Shown: in pieces, positions 1 to 7,334 of the stretch
How positions within the stretch are numbered: position 1 is the stretch's first letter
How the letters are laid out: each line of letters starts with the position of its first letter
Assembly (NCBI GenBank): GCA_934489945.1
Contig: CAKSSY010000009.1
Coordinates: forward strand, 1 to 36,169
Direction: 5' to 3'
Origin: an uncultured Eubacteriales bacterium
GTDB lineage: Bacteria > Bacillota > Clostridia > Oscillospirales > CAG-272
DNA length: 36,169 nucleotides
Made by a program: the position numbers and the translations under genes
Notes under the pieces: model-generated
Seen by the model: the letters and a program-made list of their open reading frames with translations, nothing else
Databases searched by the model: none
What the model was told of the DNA's origin: nothing

Positions 1-947
1 ATATTGGCTCCCATATCGCGTTTGGAGAGCTTTTTCTTGTTGCCGTTCTCATCCAGGTGCATAATCTGGGCGATGTGCATATATTTGGGAACCTTGAATC
101 CGAGATAGCGGAAAAGTTGCAGGTGTTTGGCAAGGCTCGGCAACCATTCCTCGCCGCGGATAACGTGCGTGGTTCCCATGAGATGGTCATCTACTGCGTG
201 AGCAAAATGGTAAGTGGGGATACCGTCGGATTTCAGAAGAACAAAATCTTCATCGTTTTCGGGAATCTCCATATTGCCCTTGATCAGATCGGTGAAGCGG
301 ATTTTCTTTTCGGGATCGCCGTCGGCAAGCAGACGCAGGACAAACGGATCGTGAGCGGCAAGATGTTCTTCCACTTCTTCAATTGTAAAATTTCTTCTCG
401 CCAGCATTTCGGCTTTTTTCTGTTCGGCTTCCGCCTGCCAATCGGTATTTTTCAGTTCGTCTTTCTTGTCGATCTGTTGCAGCTTTTCCAGTTCATCCTC
501 GGTCGAAAAGCACGGGTATGCCTTGCCCTCACGGACAAGCTGTTTGGCATAGACATGATAGATTGGTCCGCGCATACTTTGTTTATAAGGACCATACATA
601 CCGCGGTCGGTGATCTGTCCGTCTGCACCGAGAACGGCACCTTCGTCGAACTCAATACCATACGTGGCAAGGGTACGGATCAACCCTTCGGCGGCACCCG
701 GGACTTCCCGTTTGGCATCGGTGTCCTCAATGCGAAGATACAGAACGCCGCCGCTCTGATGAGCCAGACGTTCGGCAGTTGTCGTGGGGAAAAGTCCGCC
801 GAAGTGTACAAAACCCGTCGGACTGGGGGCGAATCGTGTCACCTTGGCATCTTCCGGCAGGTTGCGGCGCGGAAAACGCGCCTCCATATCTGCGGGGGTT
901 TCGGTGACATAGGGAAAGAGAAGATCGGCTAAACGGTTGGTATCCAT
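1..947 (-). CDS. gltX: Glutamyl-tRNA synthetase, 3' part missing (window edge)
   Basis: Charges tRNA-Glu (or tRNA-Gln in the indirect pathway) with glutamate in the cytoplasm. The 315 visible codons begin MDTNRLADLL and carry the class I aminoacyl-tRNA synthetase signatures: FAPSPTGFVHFGG (residues 39-51, the HIGH-type motif, here HFGG) and KLSKR (306-310, the KMSKS motif). The gene runs off the left edge, so the anticodon-binding domain is not seen. A 38-residue lead precedes the first motif. The start is the ATG at 947, with AAAGGA upstream. It lies 26 bp behind the MBL hydrolase gene and very likely shares its promoter. The family call is secure from the two motifs. Confidence 0.95.
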   Translation of the reverse strand, partial: MDTNRLADLLFPYVTETPADMEARFPRRNLPEDAKVTRFAPSPTGFVHFGGLFPTTTAERLAHQSGGVLYLRIEDTDAKREVPGAAEGLIRTLATYGIEFDEGAVLGADGQITDRGMYGPYKQSMRGPIYHVYAKQLVREGKAYPCFSTEDELEKLQQIDKKDELKNTDWQAEAEQKKAEMLARRNFTIEEVEEHLAAHDPFVLRLLADGDPEKKIRFTDLIKGNMEIPENDEDFVLLKSDGIPTYHFAHAVDDHLMGTTHVIRGEEWLPSLAKHLQLFRYLGFKVPKYMHIAQIMHLDENGNKKKLSKRDMGAN

Positions 948-973
948 GTTGTTTTGTCCTTTATCGTAATATT

Positions 974-1582
974 TCAGACTCCGAGAGATGCCAGTGCCTC
1001 TTCAAGAGAAGCACGGCTTCCGTGTCCCGGGCAAACGGTAAGTGTTTGGGGAAGGTGCGAGAGCATGGCAAGCGATTGGTCCATGGCATCGGCGTTGCCG
1101 CCGGGCAGGTCGGTTCGTCCGCATCCGTTCGCAAAGAGTGTGTCGCCGCTGACGAGTCGGTCATCAAAGAGATAGCAAACCGATCCGGATGTGTGTCCGG
1201 GGGTATGCAGAACCGTAATTTCACGGTTGCCGAACGGAATTTTTTCGCCGTCGTGCAAAAGTCTGTCGGCGGGCTTGCGGGAAATGCCTTTGCCGAAAAA
1301 GAGGCAGGAAGCGTTTTTCAGACCGTTCGCAAGCAGAGGGGCATCGGCTTCATGAACGAACACGGGAACGGCATATTTCTCACGCAATCGGTCAACCGAA
1401 AGAATATGGTCAAAATGTCCGTGTGTGAGCAGGACAGCGCGAAGTGTGGCATTTTCCCGGTTAAGGGCATCTGCGATTTTATCGGGAGCGACTCCCGCGT
1501 CAAAAAGGAGAGCCTGATCGTCCTGTACAAGCAGATACGTATTGGATTCCCAATCGGTGGGGGAAATTCGGACCAGTTTCAC
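974..1582 (-). CDS. MBL-fold metallohydrolase, glyoxalase II-like
   Basis: A 202-residue metallo-beta-lactamase-fold hydrolase of the hydroxyacylglutathione hydrolase (glyoxalase II) type; the substrate is unknown and is probably a small thioester or lactone in the cytoplasm. The metal-binding motif HGHFDH is at residues 54-59, followed by HTPGHTSGS, the bridging Asp in SGDTLF, and the C-terminal CPGHG. I chose the GTG at 1582, preceded by GAAAGGAG at 5-nt spacing. The in-frame ATG at 1633 sits at the predicted transcription start (about 1631), so it could not be translated from this promoter. Clostridia often carry such proteins without glutathione, so the name glyoxalase II is only structural. 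It is probably first in an operon with gltX. Confidence 0.88.
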   Translation of the reverse strand: MKLVRISPTDWESNTYLLVQDDQALLFDAGVAPDKIADALNRENATLRAVLLTHGHFDHILSVDRLREKYAVPVFVHEADAPLLANGLKNASCLFFGKGISRKPADRLLHDGEKIPFGNREITVLHTPGHTSGSVCYLFDDRLVSGDTLFANGCGRTDLPGGNADAMDQSLAMLSHLPQTLTVCPGHGSRASLEEALASLGV

Positions 1583-1637
1583 ATTTTCTCCTTTCGGTGA
1601 TTTTGCGGGGTCATATTTCGCAAAAAAATCCAAAATT

Positions 1638-1666
1638 ATTATACCATATTTTCCCCATTTTGTCTA
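1638..1666 (-). promoter_or_regulatory. Sigma-A type promoter for MBL hydrolase/gltX
   Basis: On the minus strand, TAGACA (1666-1661) and TATAAT (1643-1638) are separated by exactly 17 nt. The expected start near 1631 gives a leader of about 50 nt before the GTG start of the MBL gene. Confidence 0.75.
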
Positions 1667-1722
1667 CCGTTTTTCGCACTTTTTTAATTTATCCTACAGA
1701 GCGGGCTTTTCGCCGGAAACGG

Positions 1723-2403
1723 TTACCGGTGCAGATTCTCTGCCCCGAGCAATGTAAAATGATTTTTCCGGCAGTCAAGAATCTTTTCTTTTTTCAGTCT
1801 GCCGATTTCTGCGGAGAGTCCGCTTCTTTCGATTCCGAGATAATCGGCAAGCTCCTGTCTGTTATATGGTATGGCAAAGGTGTTTCTTCCGTTTTCCTTG
1901 GCTTCCAGCAGGAGATAGGTCATCAGTTTTTCCCGGGTGGTTCGCTTTGAGGTGACTTCCATTTTTCGATGAAACACAAGATTCTTTTTTGAGACAATGT
2001 TCAGCAGATTGAAGATCAGCCGATTGCGAAATACACAGGGGTGACGGTCGGACTGCGTGATATGGCGGGCATCCATCAGCAGAACCGAGGTGGTTTCGGC
2101 GGCGACAACATCCACCGGCATTTCGGACAGCCCCGCGCAGGCGAATGATTCTCCGAATATCTGTGGTGGTTCGATCGTTGTCAGAATGTTGCGATTGCCG
2201 TAATAATCGTTCCGGACGATCTGTACTTTCCCGGCAAGGACGATTCCGAAAAAGCCTGCCGGATCTCCCTCGGACAGAATGGTCTCGCCTTTTTGATATG
2301 TTCTTTCCACGGCACCGAGACACCCGGACATGGTATTCAGATCCTGTTCTTTTATGCCATGGAACAGCGGACATTTTTTCAGAATTTCATAATCGTTTTT
2401 CAT
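1723..2403 (-). CDS. Crp/Fnr-family transcriptional regulator
   Basis: A 226-residue cyclic-nucleotide-binding-fold regulator. The N-terminal beta-roll is seen as LFHGI..., then the GxxxFG-like GEFS-type segment IFGESFACAG. A long dimerisation helix follows, then a C-terminal winged HTH (NRQELADYLGIERSGLSAEI) of the Crp type. The start is the ATG at 2403 with CGGAGA upstream; the longer frame to 2475 would begin upstream of the predicted transcription start. The Cys pattern is not the N-terminal four-Cys set of enteric Fnr, so direct oxygen sensing through an Fe-S cluster is not evident. It is divergent from an Fe-S protein gene, a pairing common in Clostridia and often linked to nitrosative or redox stress with hcp, which is absent here. 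Confidence 0.9.
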   Translation of the reverse strand: MKNDYEILKKCPLFHGIKEQDLNTMSGCLGAVERTYQKGETILSEGDPAGFFGIVLAGKVQIVRNDYYGNRNILTTIEPPQIFGESFACAGLSEMPVDVVAAETTSVLLMDARHITQSDRHPCVFRNRLIFNLLNIVSKKNLVFHRKMEVTSKRTTREKLMTYLLLEAKENGRNTFAIPYNRQELADYLGIERSGLSAEIGRLKKEKILDCRKNHFTLLGAENLHR

Positions 2404-2417
2404 TTTTTCTCCGTTTT

Positions 2418-2431
2418 GTTGATTTTTCAAC
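2418..2431. promoter_or_regulatory. Candidate Crp/Fnr operator
   Basis: A perfect inverted repeat, GTTGA-N4-TCAAC. Its centre (2424.5) lies at -41.5 from the expected start (about 2466) of the Fe-S gene, the classical class II activator position. It lies at +10 to +23 of the Crp/Fnr gene's own transcript, where binding would repress. The half-site resembles the Fnr TTGAT core, but the spacing is 2 nt shorter than the enteric consensus. Confidence 0.5.
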
Positions 2432-2446
2432 AGACTTATGATGGTT

Positions 2447-2475
2447 ATTATAGTATAATCGTGCTGTAAAGTCAA
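2447..2475 (-). promoter_or_regulatory. Promoter of the Crp/Fnr gene
   Basis: Minus strand: TTGACT (2475-2470), a 17-nt spacer, then TATAAT (2452-2447); expected start about 2440. The -35 box touches a perfect 12-nt palindrome, AAGAAATTTCTT (2474-2485). It faces the Fe-S gene promoter: the two -10 boxes are one nucleotide apart, so polymerase binding should be mutually exclusive. Confidence 0.8.
2454..2459 (+). promoter_or_regulatory. -10 box for the Fe-S protein gene
   Basis: A perfect TATAAT on the plus strand. The hexamer 17 nt upstream (CAGACT, 2431-2436) matches the -35 consensus at only three positions, which fits an activator-dependent promoter. Confidence 0.55.
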
Positions 2476-2507
2476 GAAATTTCTTAACGGATAGGAGAAT
2501 GCGGAAT

Positions 2508-3200
2508 ATGTTACGGAAAATTATAAAAATTAACGAAGAAAAGTGCAACGGCTGTGGTGCCTGTGCCACGGCTTGTCACGAAGGTGCCATTGCACTCGTG
2601 GACGGAAAAGCAAAGTTGATGCGTGAGGACTACTGTGACGGACTCGGAGACTGTCTTCCCGCCTGTCCGACCGGTGCCATTTCCTTTGAGGAACGAGAGG
2701 CTCCTGCCTACGACGAGGCGGCGGTCAAAGCTGCCAAGGAGCAGAAACAATCCCACACGCTCGCGTGTGGTTGTCCCGGAACACACTCCCGGACGATTCG
2801 GCACGATATCTCCGGAGATCCGACGGTCAAAGTCAGCAGTCAGCTTTCCCAGTGGCCTGTTCAGATCAGGCTGGTTCCGGCACAGACGCCTTACTTTGAT
2901 GGTGCCGCGTTGCTGATTGCCGCCGACTGTACGGCATATGCTTACGGAAATTTTCACAATGATTTTATCCGGGACCATATTACATTGATCGGCTGTCCGA
3001 AACTGGACGATGTGGATTATACCGAAAAACTGACGCAAATTCTTACGGACAACGATATCCGAAGTGTTACGATCGTCCGCATGGAGGTGCCGTGTTGCGG
3101 CGGGCTGGAAAGCGCTGCCAAAAATGCACTCCGGGCAAGCGGCAAGTTTATTCCGTGGCGGGTCGTCACGGTGATGACCGACGGAAGACTTACGGAATAA
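2508..3200 (+). CDS. Two-[4Fe-4S] ferredoxin-like iron-sulfur protein
   Basis: A 230-residue cytoplasmic Fe-S protein. The N-terminus has a classical CxxCxxCxxxC cluster motif at residues 13-23 (CNGCGACATAC) and a second, modified set CDGLGDCLPACPTGAI with Cx5Cx3CP spacing. The C-terminal half, of unknown role, has more cysteines (ACGCPG, ADCTAY, IGCPKLDD, VPCCGG). It is probably an electron carrier or redox sensor of the type found beside Crp/Fnr genes in anaerobic Firmicutes. I chose the ATG at 2508 (TAGGAG, 10-nt spacing) over the ATG at 2499, which lies only one nucleotide from the RBS. It is a single-gene unit ended by the terminator at 3232-3268. The exact partner is unknown. Confidence 0.88.
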   Translation: MLRKIIKINEEKCNGCGACATACHEGAIALVDGKAKLMREDYCDGLGDCLPACPTGAISFEEREAPAYDEAAVKAAKEQKQSHTLACGCPGTHSRTIRHDISGDPTVKVSSQLSQWPVQIRLVPAQTPYFDGAALLIAADCTAYAYGNFHNDFIRDHITLIGCPKLDDVDYTEKLTQILTDNDIRSVTIVRMEVPCCGGLESAAKNALRASGKFIPWRVVTVMTDGRLTE

Positions 3201-3231
3201 CGGACGTATACATTGTTTTCCGGACGAATAC

Positions 3232-3268
3232 AGAGGAATCCGATGCGCTCTGTCGGATTCCTCTTTTT
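3232..3268 (+). terminator. Intrinsic terminator of the Fe-S gene
   Basis: A 12-bp perfect stem AGAGGAATCCGA / TCGGATTCCTCT with a 9-nt loop, followed by TTTT. Confidence 0.85.
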
Positions 3269-3310
3269 GCATACAGAAAACAATAGGACTTGTTTTTTTT
3301 GGGAATGATA

Positions 3311-3339
3311 TTGACGAAATGGTGTCAATGTGTTACAAT
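3311..3339 (+). promoter_or_regulatory. Promoter for the GT2/esterase operon
   Basis: TTGACG (3311-3316), a 17-nt spacer, then TACAAT (3334-3339); expected start about 3346. The -35 box is the left arm of an inverted repeat TTGAC-N8-GTCAA (3311-3328), a possible operator. The leader of about 80 nt holds a small hairpin ACTGCG-N6-CGCAGT; no known riboswitch was recognised in it. Confidence 0.75.
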
Positions 3340-3426
3340 AAAAGTAATGCTAGGTGAAAACTGCGGACATTCGCAGTCTGACTGTGCAAAATTCGGAAAA
3401 TAGCTGTACTTAAGAAACGGTGAAAA

Positions 3427-4752
3427 ATGAATTATATCAAAATCGTTAACACGGTTGCTTTGATCGCGTTTGTTATATTTACGTTACTTTATCTGCATTT
3501 CTTCTTTTTTGCGGTGGTTGGATTTTTCAAAAAGAAGAAATATCCGAAAACCGACCGGAAATTGCGCTACGGTGCCATTATTCCCGCCCGGAACGAGGAA
3601 GCGGTGGTCGGAAATCTGATTGACAGCATCCGGCGGAATCGTTATCCGCAGGACAAGCTGGATGTTTTTGTGATTGCCCACAATTGTACCGACCAAACCG
3701 CGCGGGTGGCGCGGGAACACGGTGCCATTGTGTATGAATACAACAATCCCGAGGAATGTACCATGGGATATGCTTTTCGTTATTTGTTTGACAGAATCCG
3801 CGAGGATTATGGGATCGAAAGCTATGACGGGTACTTCCTTTTTAATGCCGACAATGTTTTGGATGCCGACTTTTTTGCCCGCATGAACGACGCCTTTGTT
3901 GCACGCGGACAGAAAACCGTGATTACCTCGTTCCGCAATTCCAAAAATTTCGGGGAGAATCTGATCTCGGCTTGTTACGGTCTGTATTTTATGTACGGGT
4001 GCCGGTTTGAAAGCCGAGGCAGAACCGTGCTCGGTTGTTCCACCCGCGTACAGGGAACCGGATATGTGATTCCCAATGCGATTGTGAAAAACGGCTGGAA
4101 GTATGTCACATTGACGGAGGACTGGGATTTTACGGTAGATCAGATTCTCGGAGGCGAGAAGATTGAATTCTGTGACGAGGCGGTGTTCTACGATGAACAA
4201 CCTACTTCGCTCGGTGTTATGTGGCGGCAGAGACTTCGCTGGTCAAAGGGACATCTGCTGGTCTGTATGGCGAGACTGCCGGATATGCTTCGCGCGTTGT
4301 TTACGCCGCGCTCCAAGGGAGGAAGCCGGCACAAAGGGTCTTTACTGGACATTATCGCCAACATTTTGCCGGTTTGCGTGATTTCCAGCGCGATTTTTCT
4401 GCTTCAGATGATCGCACTTCTGTTCTCTCCGCTTTTCGGTTGTGATCTCGGGGCGGTGTTGCACGGATGGTTTCTCGGATTTGTTCGCTCGACGGCTTTT
4501 TCCTACGGTACACTGGTGGCGGCATCGGTCATTCTGTATATCGGCGAAAGAAAGCGAATCCGCAATGTGAGTATCCCGATTCGGATTTTATCGACATTGC
4601 TTTGGCCTGCCTTTCTTTTCGTCTCGGTTCCGGCAGAGATTGTTTCCTTGTTCTGGAAGAATATGACATGGAAAACCATTCCGCATACCAACACGACCGG
4701 ATTTTCGGAGCTGAACAAAGAGAGCGGTGATTCGGCGTCCGAAACGGAATGA
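3427..4752 (+). CDS. Membrane-bound family 2 glycosyltransferase
   Basis: A 441-residue processive-type GT2 enzyme that transfers a nucleotide-activated sugar at the inner face of the membrane. One N-terminal membrane segment (about residues 8-33) precedes the GT-A domain. The catalytic set is visible: the donor-binding NADN at 140-143 (DxD-like), TEDWDF at 230-235 (the ED acid/base), and QRLRW at 268-272 (the QxxRW of cellulose, hyaluronan and poly-GlcNAc synthases). About three C-terminal membrane segments follow (roughly 310-415). It overlaps the next gene by an ATGA-type junction, so the CE6-like esterase probably acts on the same glycan. The polymer cannot be named from sequence. Confidence 0.9.
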   Translation: MNYIKIVNTVALIAFVIFTLLYLHFFFFAVVGFFKKKKYPKTDRKLRYGAIIPARNEEAVVGNLIDSIRRNRYPQDKLDVFVIAHNCTDQTARVAREHGAIVYEYNNPEECTMGYAFRYLFDRIREDYGIESYDGYFLFNADNVLDADFFARMNDAFVARGQKTVITSFRNSKNFGENLISACYGLYFMYGCRFESRGRTVLGCSTRVQGTGYVIPNAIVKNGWKYVTLTEDWDFTVDQILGGEKIEFCDEAVFYDEQPTSLGVMWRQRLRWSKGHLLVCMARLPDMLRALFTPRSKGGSRHKGSLLDIIANILPVCVISSAIFLLQMIALLFSPLFGCDLGAVLHGWFLGFVRSTAFSYGTLVAASVILYIGERKRIRNVSIPIRILSTLLWPAFLFVSVPAEIVSLFWKNMTWKTIPHTNTTGFSELNKESGDSASETE

Positions 4753-5870
4753 GAGATACGACCATGAAAAAACGGGAACTTTTTGTATTTGCCGGACAAT
4801 CCAACATGATGGGAGCTTCGATTTTTCCTGCCGCGCGTTCTCTTGCGGTACGCGACGCGTGGGAATACCGTCACAAATGCCGTCGATTCGGCGCGGAAAG
4901 AGGAGAATTTGTCCCCGCTTCGTTTTCCTGCGGAGAGTTTTCTTATTGTGATCTTACGGCGGCATACGGCGACTGCCGTGGTCCGCTTGTCAAAAGCCGG
5001 CTTACGGACTATTCTCAAAATACGTTTTTCTGTCCTGCCATGAGCAGTCGACGGACAATGGATGAAGTGGGAAACGGTGGTCCGTGTCGGCGTTATTCCG
5101 AGGCGGACTACCCGTCTGCCGCGTCGTTTCCACCGATTTTTGCCGAAAAATGGGAGGCTCTCGGTCATTCGCTTGCTTATGCACAGATTGCGAAAGGCGG
5201 GGTGTCGATTTCTGCCTATTTCAGTGACGATATGGCGGAAGAATATCGGGCGCGTGCGGAAGATTACAATGTCTTGCATCCGGACGAGCCGCCGCTGAAA
5301 ACCGTTCTTTCTCCCTCACCGTCGTCATCGGCTTATTTTGCCGAGAAGTGCCGCGATTTTTTTGCCGACGGTGAGGAGAAATTCCACGGAGAGGATCTTT
5401 CGGAAAAGATTTTTGTCTGGCATCAGGGAGAAAGCGATGCCACACGTCATCCGACTGCCGGTTACCGTATCCTGATGCAGATTTTGAGAGACTACGTGCA
5501 ACGCCTTGGTTTTACGCGTTTTGCCGTTCTCCGTGTCGGTTCGTGGGGAACGCCTGTCACGGCGGACATCATGCGGGCACAGGAGGAGTTTTGTACTTTT
5601 GACGGCGGTGTGATGCTGACGAGGGCAGCTTCCTTTATGCCGCTTTACGGGGAGGACGAATCTCTCTTTTTTACCGAGCCGCCAAAGGCGTGTTATCGGA
5701 ATTGCCGGGATGGTTTTTTGCTTCCCGAAGGGGAACCGAAGGATCGCAACCAGCATTTGAACGAAAAGGCTTTTACCGTGATGGCAGATGCTGCCGCGGA
5801 AAATCTGCACCGTCTTCTTTATACGGGAGAGCCGCTTGTTTTGGAAAAAGATATCGTGAAATTTCGATAA
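4749..5870 (+). CDS. CE6/sialate O-acetylesterase-like SGNH esterase
   Basis: A 373-residue carbohydrate esterase of the DUF303/CE6 type, expected to remove (or handle) O-acetyl groups on sugars. The nucleophile motif GQSNMMG is at residues 16-22 (Ser18), WHQGESDA at about 224-231 is the second block, and the catalytic His is probably in DRNQHLNEKAF near the C-terminus. No signal peptide is seen, so it should act in the cytoplasm. The ATG at 4749 overlaps the GT2 stop codon by 4 nt; the ATG at 4764, with GAGAG upstream, is an equally plausible start and would give MKKRELFVFAGQSN. Coupling to a GT2 synthase without secretion is unusual for CE6 and is worth noting. Confidence 0.85.
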   Translation: MRDTTMKKRELFVFAGQSNMMGASIFPAARSLAVRDAWEYRHKCRRFGAERGEFVPASFSCGEFSYCDLTAAYGDCRGPLVKSRLTDYSQNTFFCPAMSSRRTMDEVGNGGPCRRYSEADYPSAASFPPIFAEKWEALGHSLAYAQIAKGGVSISAYFSDDMAEEYRARAEDYNVLHPDEPPLKTVLSPSPSSSAYFAEKCRDFFADGEEKFHGEDLSEKIFVWHQGESDATRHPTAGYRILMQILRDYVQRLGFTRFAVLRVGSWGTPVTADIMRAQEEFCTFDGGVMLTRAASFMPLYGEDESLFFTEPPKACYRNCRDGFLLPEGEPKDRNQHLNEKAFTVMADAAAENLHRLLYTGEPLVLEKDIVKFR

Positions 5871-5875
5871 AAACG

Positions 5876-5917
5876 AAAAAAGCTGTTGCAAATCTTTAGA
5901 TTTGCAACAGCTTTTTT
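5876..5917. terminator. Bidirectional terminator
   Basis: A near-perfect hairpin, GCTGTTGCAAATCT (5882-5895) with AGATTTGCAACAGC (5898-5911), is flanked by AAAAAA and TTTTTT. It ends the esterase transcript on plus and the FAD oxidoreductase transcript on minus. Confidence 0.9.
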
Positions 5918-7200
5918 CACAGATGACCTTCGACGTGTCCCGAAGTGTCCTTGCCGTGGATGATAACGGTACGATCCTCGGGAAGGTAGGAATCGGGGAA
6001 ATGAATCATCACGTCGGCTTCTTCCAGTCGTTTTTGAAGGACCGGAACCGACACATCGGCAATCGGTTTTTGTTCCTCAAGGGCAAGGCAAGCTGCTTCT
6101 CCTGCCGCCTGTCCCGTGAGAATGGCGGGAGGAATCACACGGACAAGATCCCAGCCATAGCCCGTACCGTCTACGCTTCTTCCGGCGGTGATAAGATTAT
6201 CAAAGCCGCGGCAGACAAGCGAACGGTAGGGAATTTCAAAAAGATGATCGCGGTGGTCAAAGTCATTGATGGCGCAGACCGAGTCGTCAAAATGCCGATA
6301 ACAGTCGGAAACCGAGAGGGAATATCCGCCGCGGATATGGCAGGTCGTGCGGAAATTCGGCATCAGCGGGAGCATGGCAATTTCACGCGAGAGACGATTC
6401 TGCGCTTTGATCTTCTCGAGCATAGTGAGTTGATTGGTGATAAGATAGTCGGACACCTCTTCTACGGTAAGACCGCTCCAGCGAGGCATTTGTGCCGGCT
6501 GGTTATCGCCGTACAGGTTGATGCCGCCGCCCGAAACGGAACGGAACGCATGGTAGATATTGCCGCTTTCCGCCGCCTTCCGGCAGGAATCCAGTGTAAT
6601 CATTTTTCCTATGTAAGTAAAGTAGTTTTCTCCTGCGACGGTCGGCATCCCAGAACGACGGAGAATGTCGGCATCTCCCGTGGTATCTACGAGCATACCA
6701 CAGGCATACAGTTCAAGACCGGACTTGCTGTCGGTGATCACGCCGGCGCAATGACCGTTTTCCATAACCGGCATGGTTGCGATACAGTCAAAGAGGAGAT
6801 CGATTCCCGCCCTTTTCACCGTTTCGGTCAGTTGAAGGGCAAAAATGTAGGGGGAGTAGTGTTGATGATAGCGTGCCTGAGTCGGTTCTTTGGGTTCTCC
6901 GTTCTTCCATTCTGCGGGAATGGTATCATAGCCGTAGAGTGCCGACTCGCGGAGCCACTTTTCGGCAAGACCGAAAATGATTTGTTTTCCGCGTCCGTTG
7001 CACATCGGAACAAACAGATTGACAAGTCCGAGTGTTCCGAGTCCTCCGAGAATATTACTCTTTTCCAGCAAAAGCACGCTTCTGCCGCGCATTGCCGCCG
7101 AATATGCCGCGGCAACACCTGCGACACCGCCGCCTGCGACAATCACGTCGTAGGTTTTTTTGACGGTCAGCTTTTTTGAAAATTCGTAAGTAGTTTCCAT
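5917..7200 (-). CDS. FAD-dependent oxidoreductase (FAD_oxidored family)
   Basis: A 427-residue flavoprotein with an N-terminal Rossmann dinucleotide-binding motif, GGGVAGVAAAY (residues 23-33), then an acidic end of beta-2 (LLLEK) and the GGLGT segment typical of this pfam12831-type family. The mid-protein segment MLVDTTGDADI and the C-terminal ITAGRSVDGTGYGWDLVR complete the FAD site. The substrate is unknown; related proteins are often found near carbohydrate-degradation genes in gut bacteria. There is no signal peptide. The start at 7200 has GGGAGG at good spacing. It is transcribed alone from its own promoter, divergent from the P-loop ATPase gene. Confidence 0.88.
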   Translation of the reverse strand: METTYEFSKKLTVKKTYDVIVAGGGVAGVAAAYSAAMRGRSVLLLEKSNILGGLGTLGLVNLFVPMCNGRGKQIIFGLAEKWLRESALYGYDTIPAEWKNGEPKEPTQARYHQHYSPYIFALQLTETVKRAGIDLLFDCIATMPVMENGHCAGVITDSKSGLELYACGMLVDTTGDADILRRSGMPTVAGENYFTYIGKMITLDSCRKAAESGNIYHAFRSVSGGGINLYGDNQPAQMPRWSGLTVEEVSDYLITNQLTMLEKIKAQNRLSREIAMLPLMPNFRTTCHIRGGYSLSVSDCYRHFDDSVCAINDFDHRDHLFEIPYRSLVCRGFDNLITAGRSVDGTGYGWDLVRVIPPAILTGQAAGEAACLALEEQKPIADVSVPVLQKRLEEADVMIHFPDSYLPEDRTVIIHGKDTSGHVEGHL

Positions 7201-7228
7201 TTACACCCTCCCTTTGGTTTATACTGCC

Positions 7229-7257
7229 ATTATACCATCTTTTCTCCCTTTTTTCAA
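7229..7257 (-). promoter_or_regulatory. Promoter of the FAD oxidoreductase gene
   Basis: Minus strand: TTGAAA (7257-7252), a 17-nt spacer, TATAAT (7234-7229); expected start about 7222. Confidence 0.8.
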
Positions 7258-7334
7258 GTCTTGTGCGAACAAATGCCGGAATTGTGCATATTTTTCTATT
7301 GAAACGATACCAACCATTCACACAGGAGGATTTT

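Noticed and set aside
57..932. Long open frame on plus at the left edge
   Set aside because: It is antisense to gltX, whose minus-strand translation carries clear class I synthetase motifs.
2511..3272. 253-codon minus-strand frame
   Set aside because: Shadow of the Fe-S protein gene; no motifs of its own.
3346..3426. Riboswitch in the GT2 leader
   Set aside because: One small hairpin only; no match to remembered c-di-GMP or other aptamer cores.
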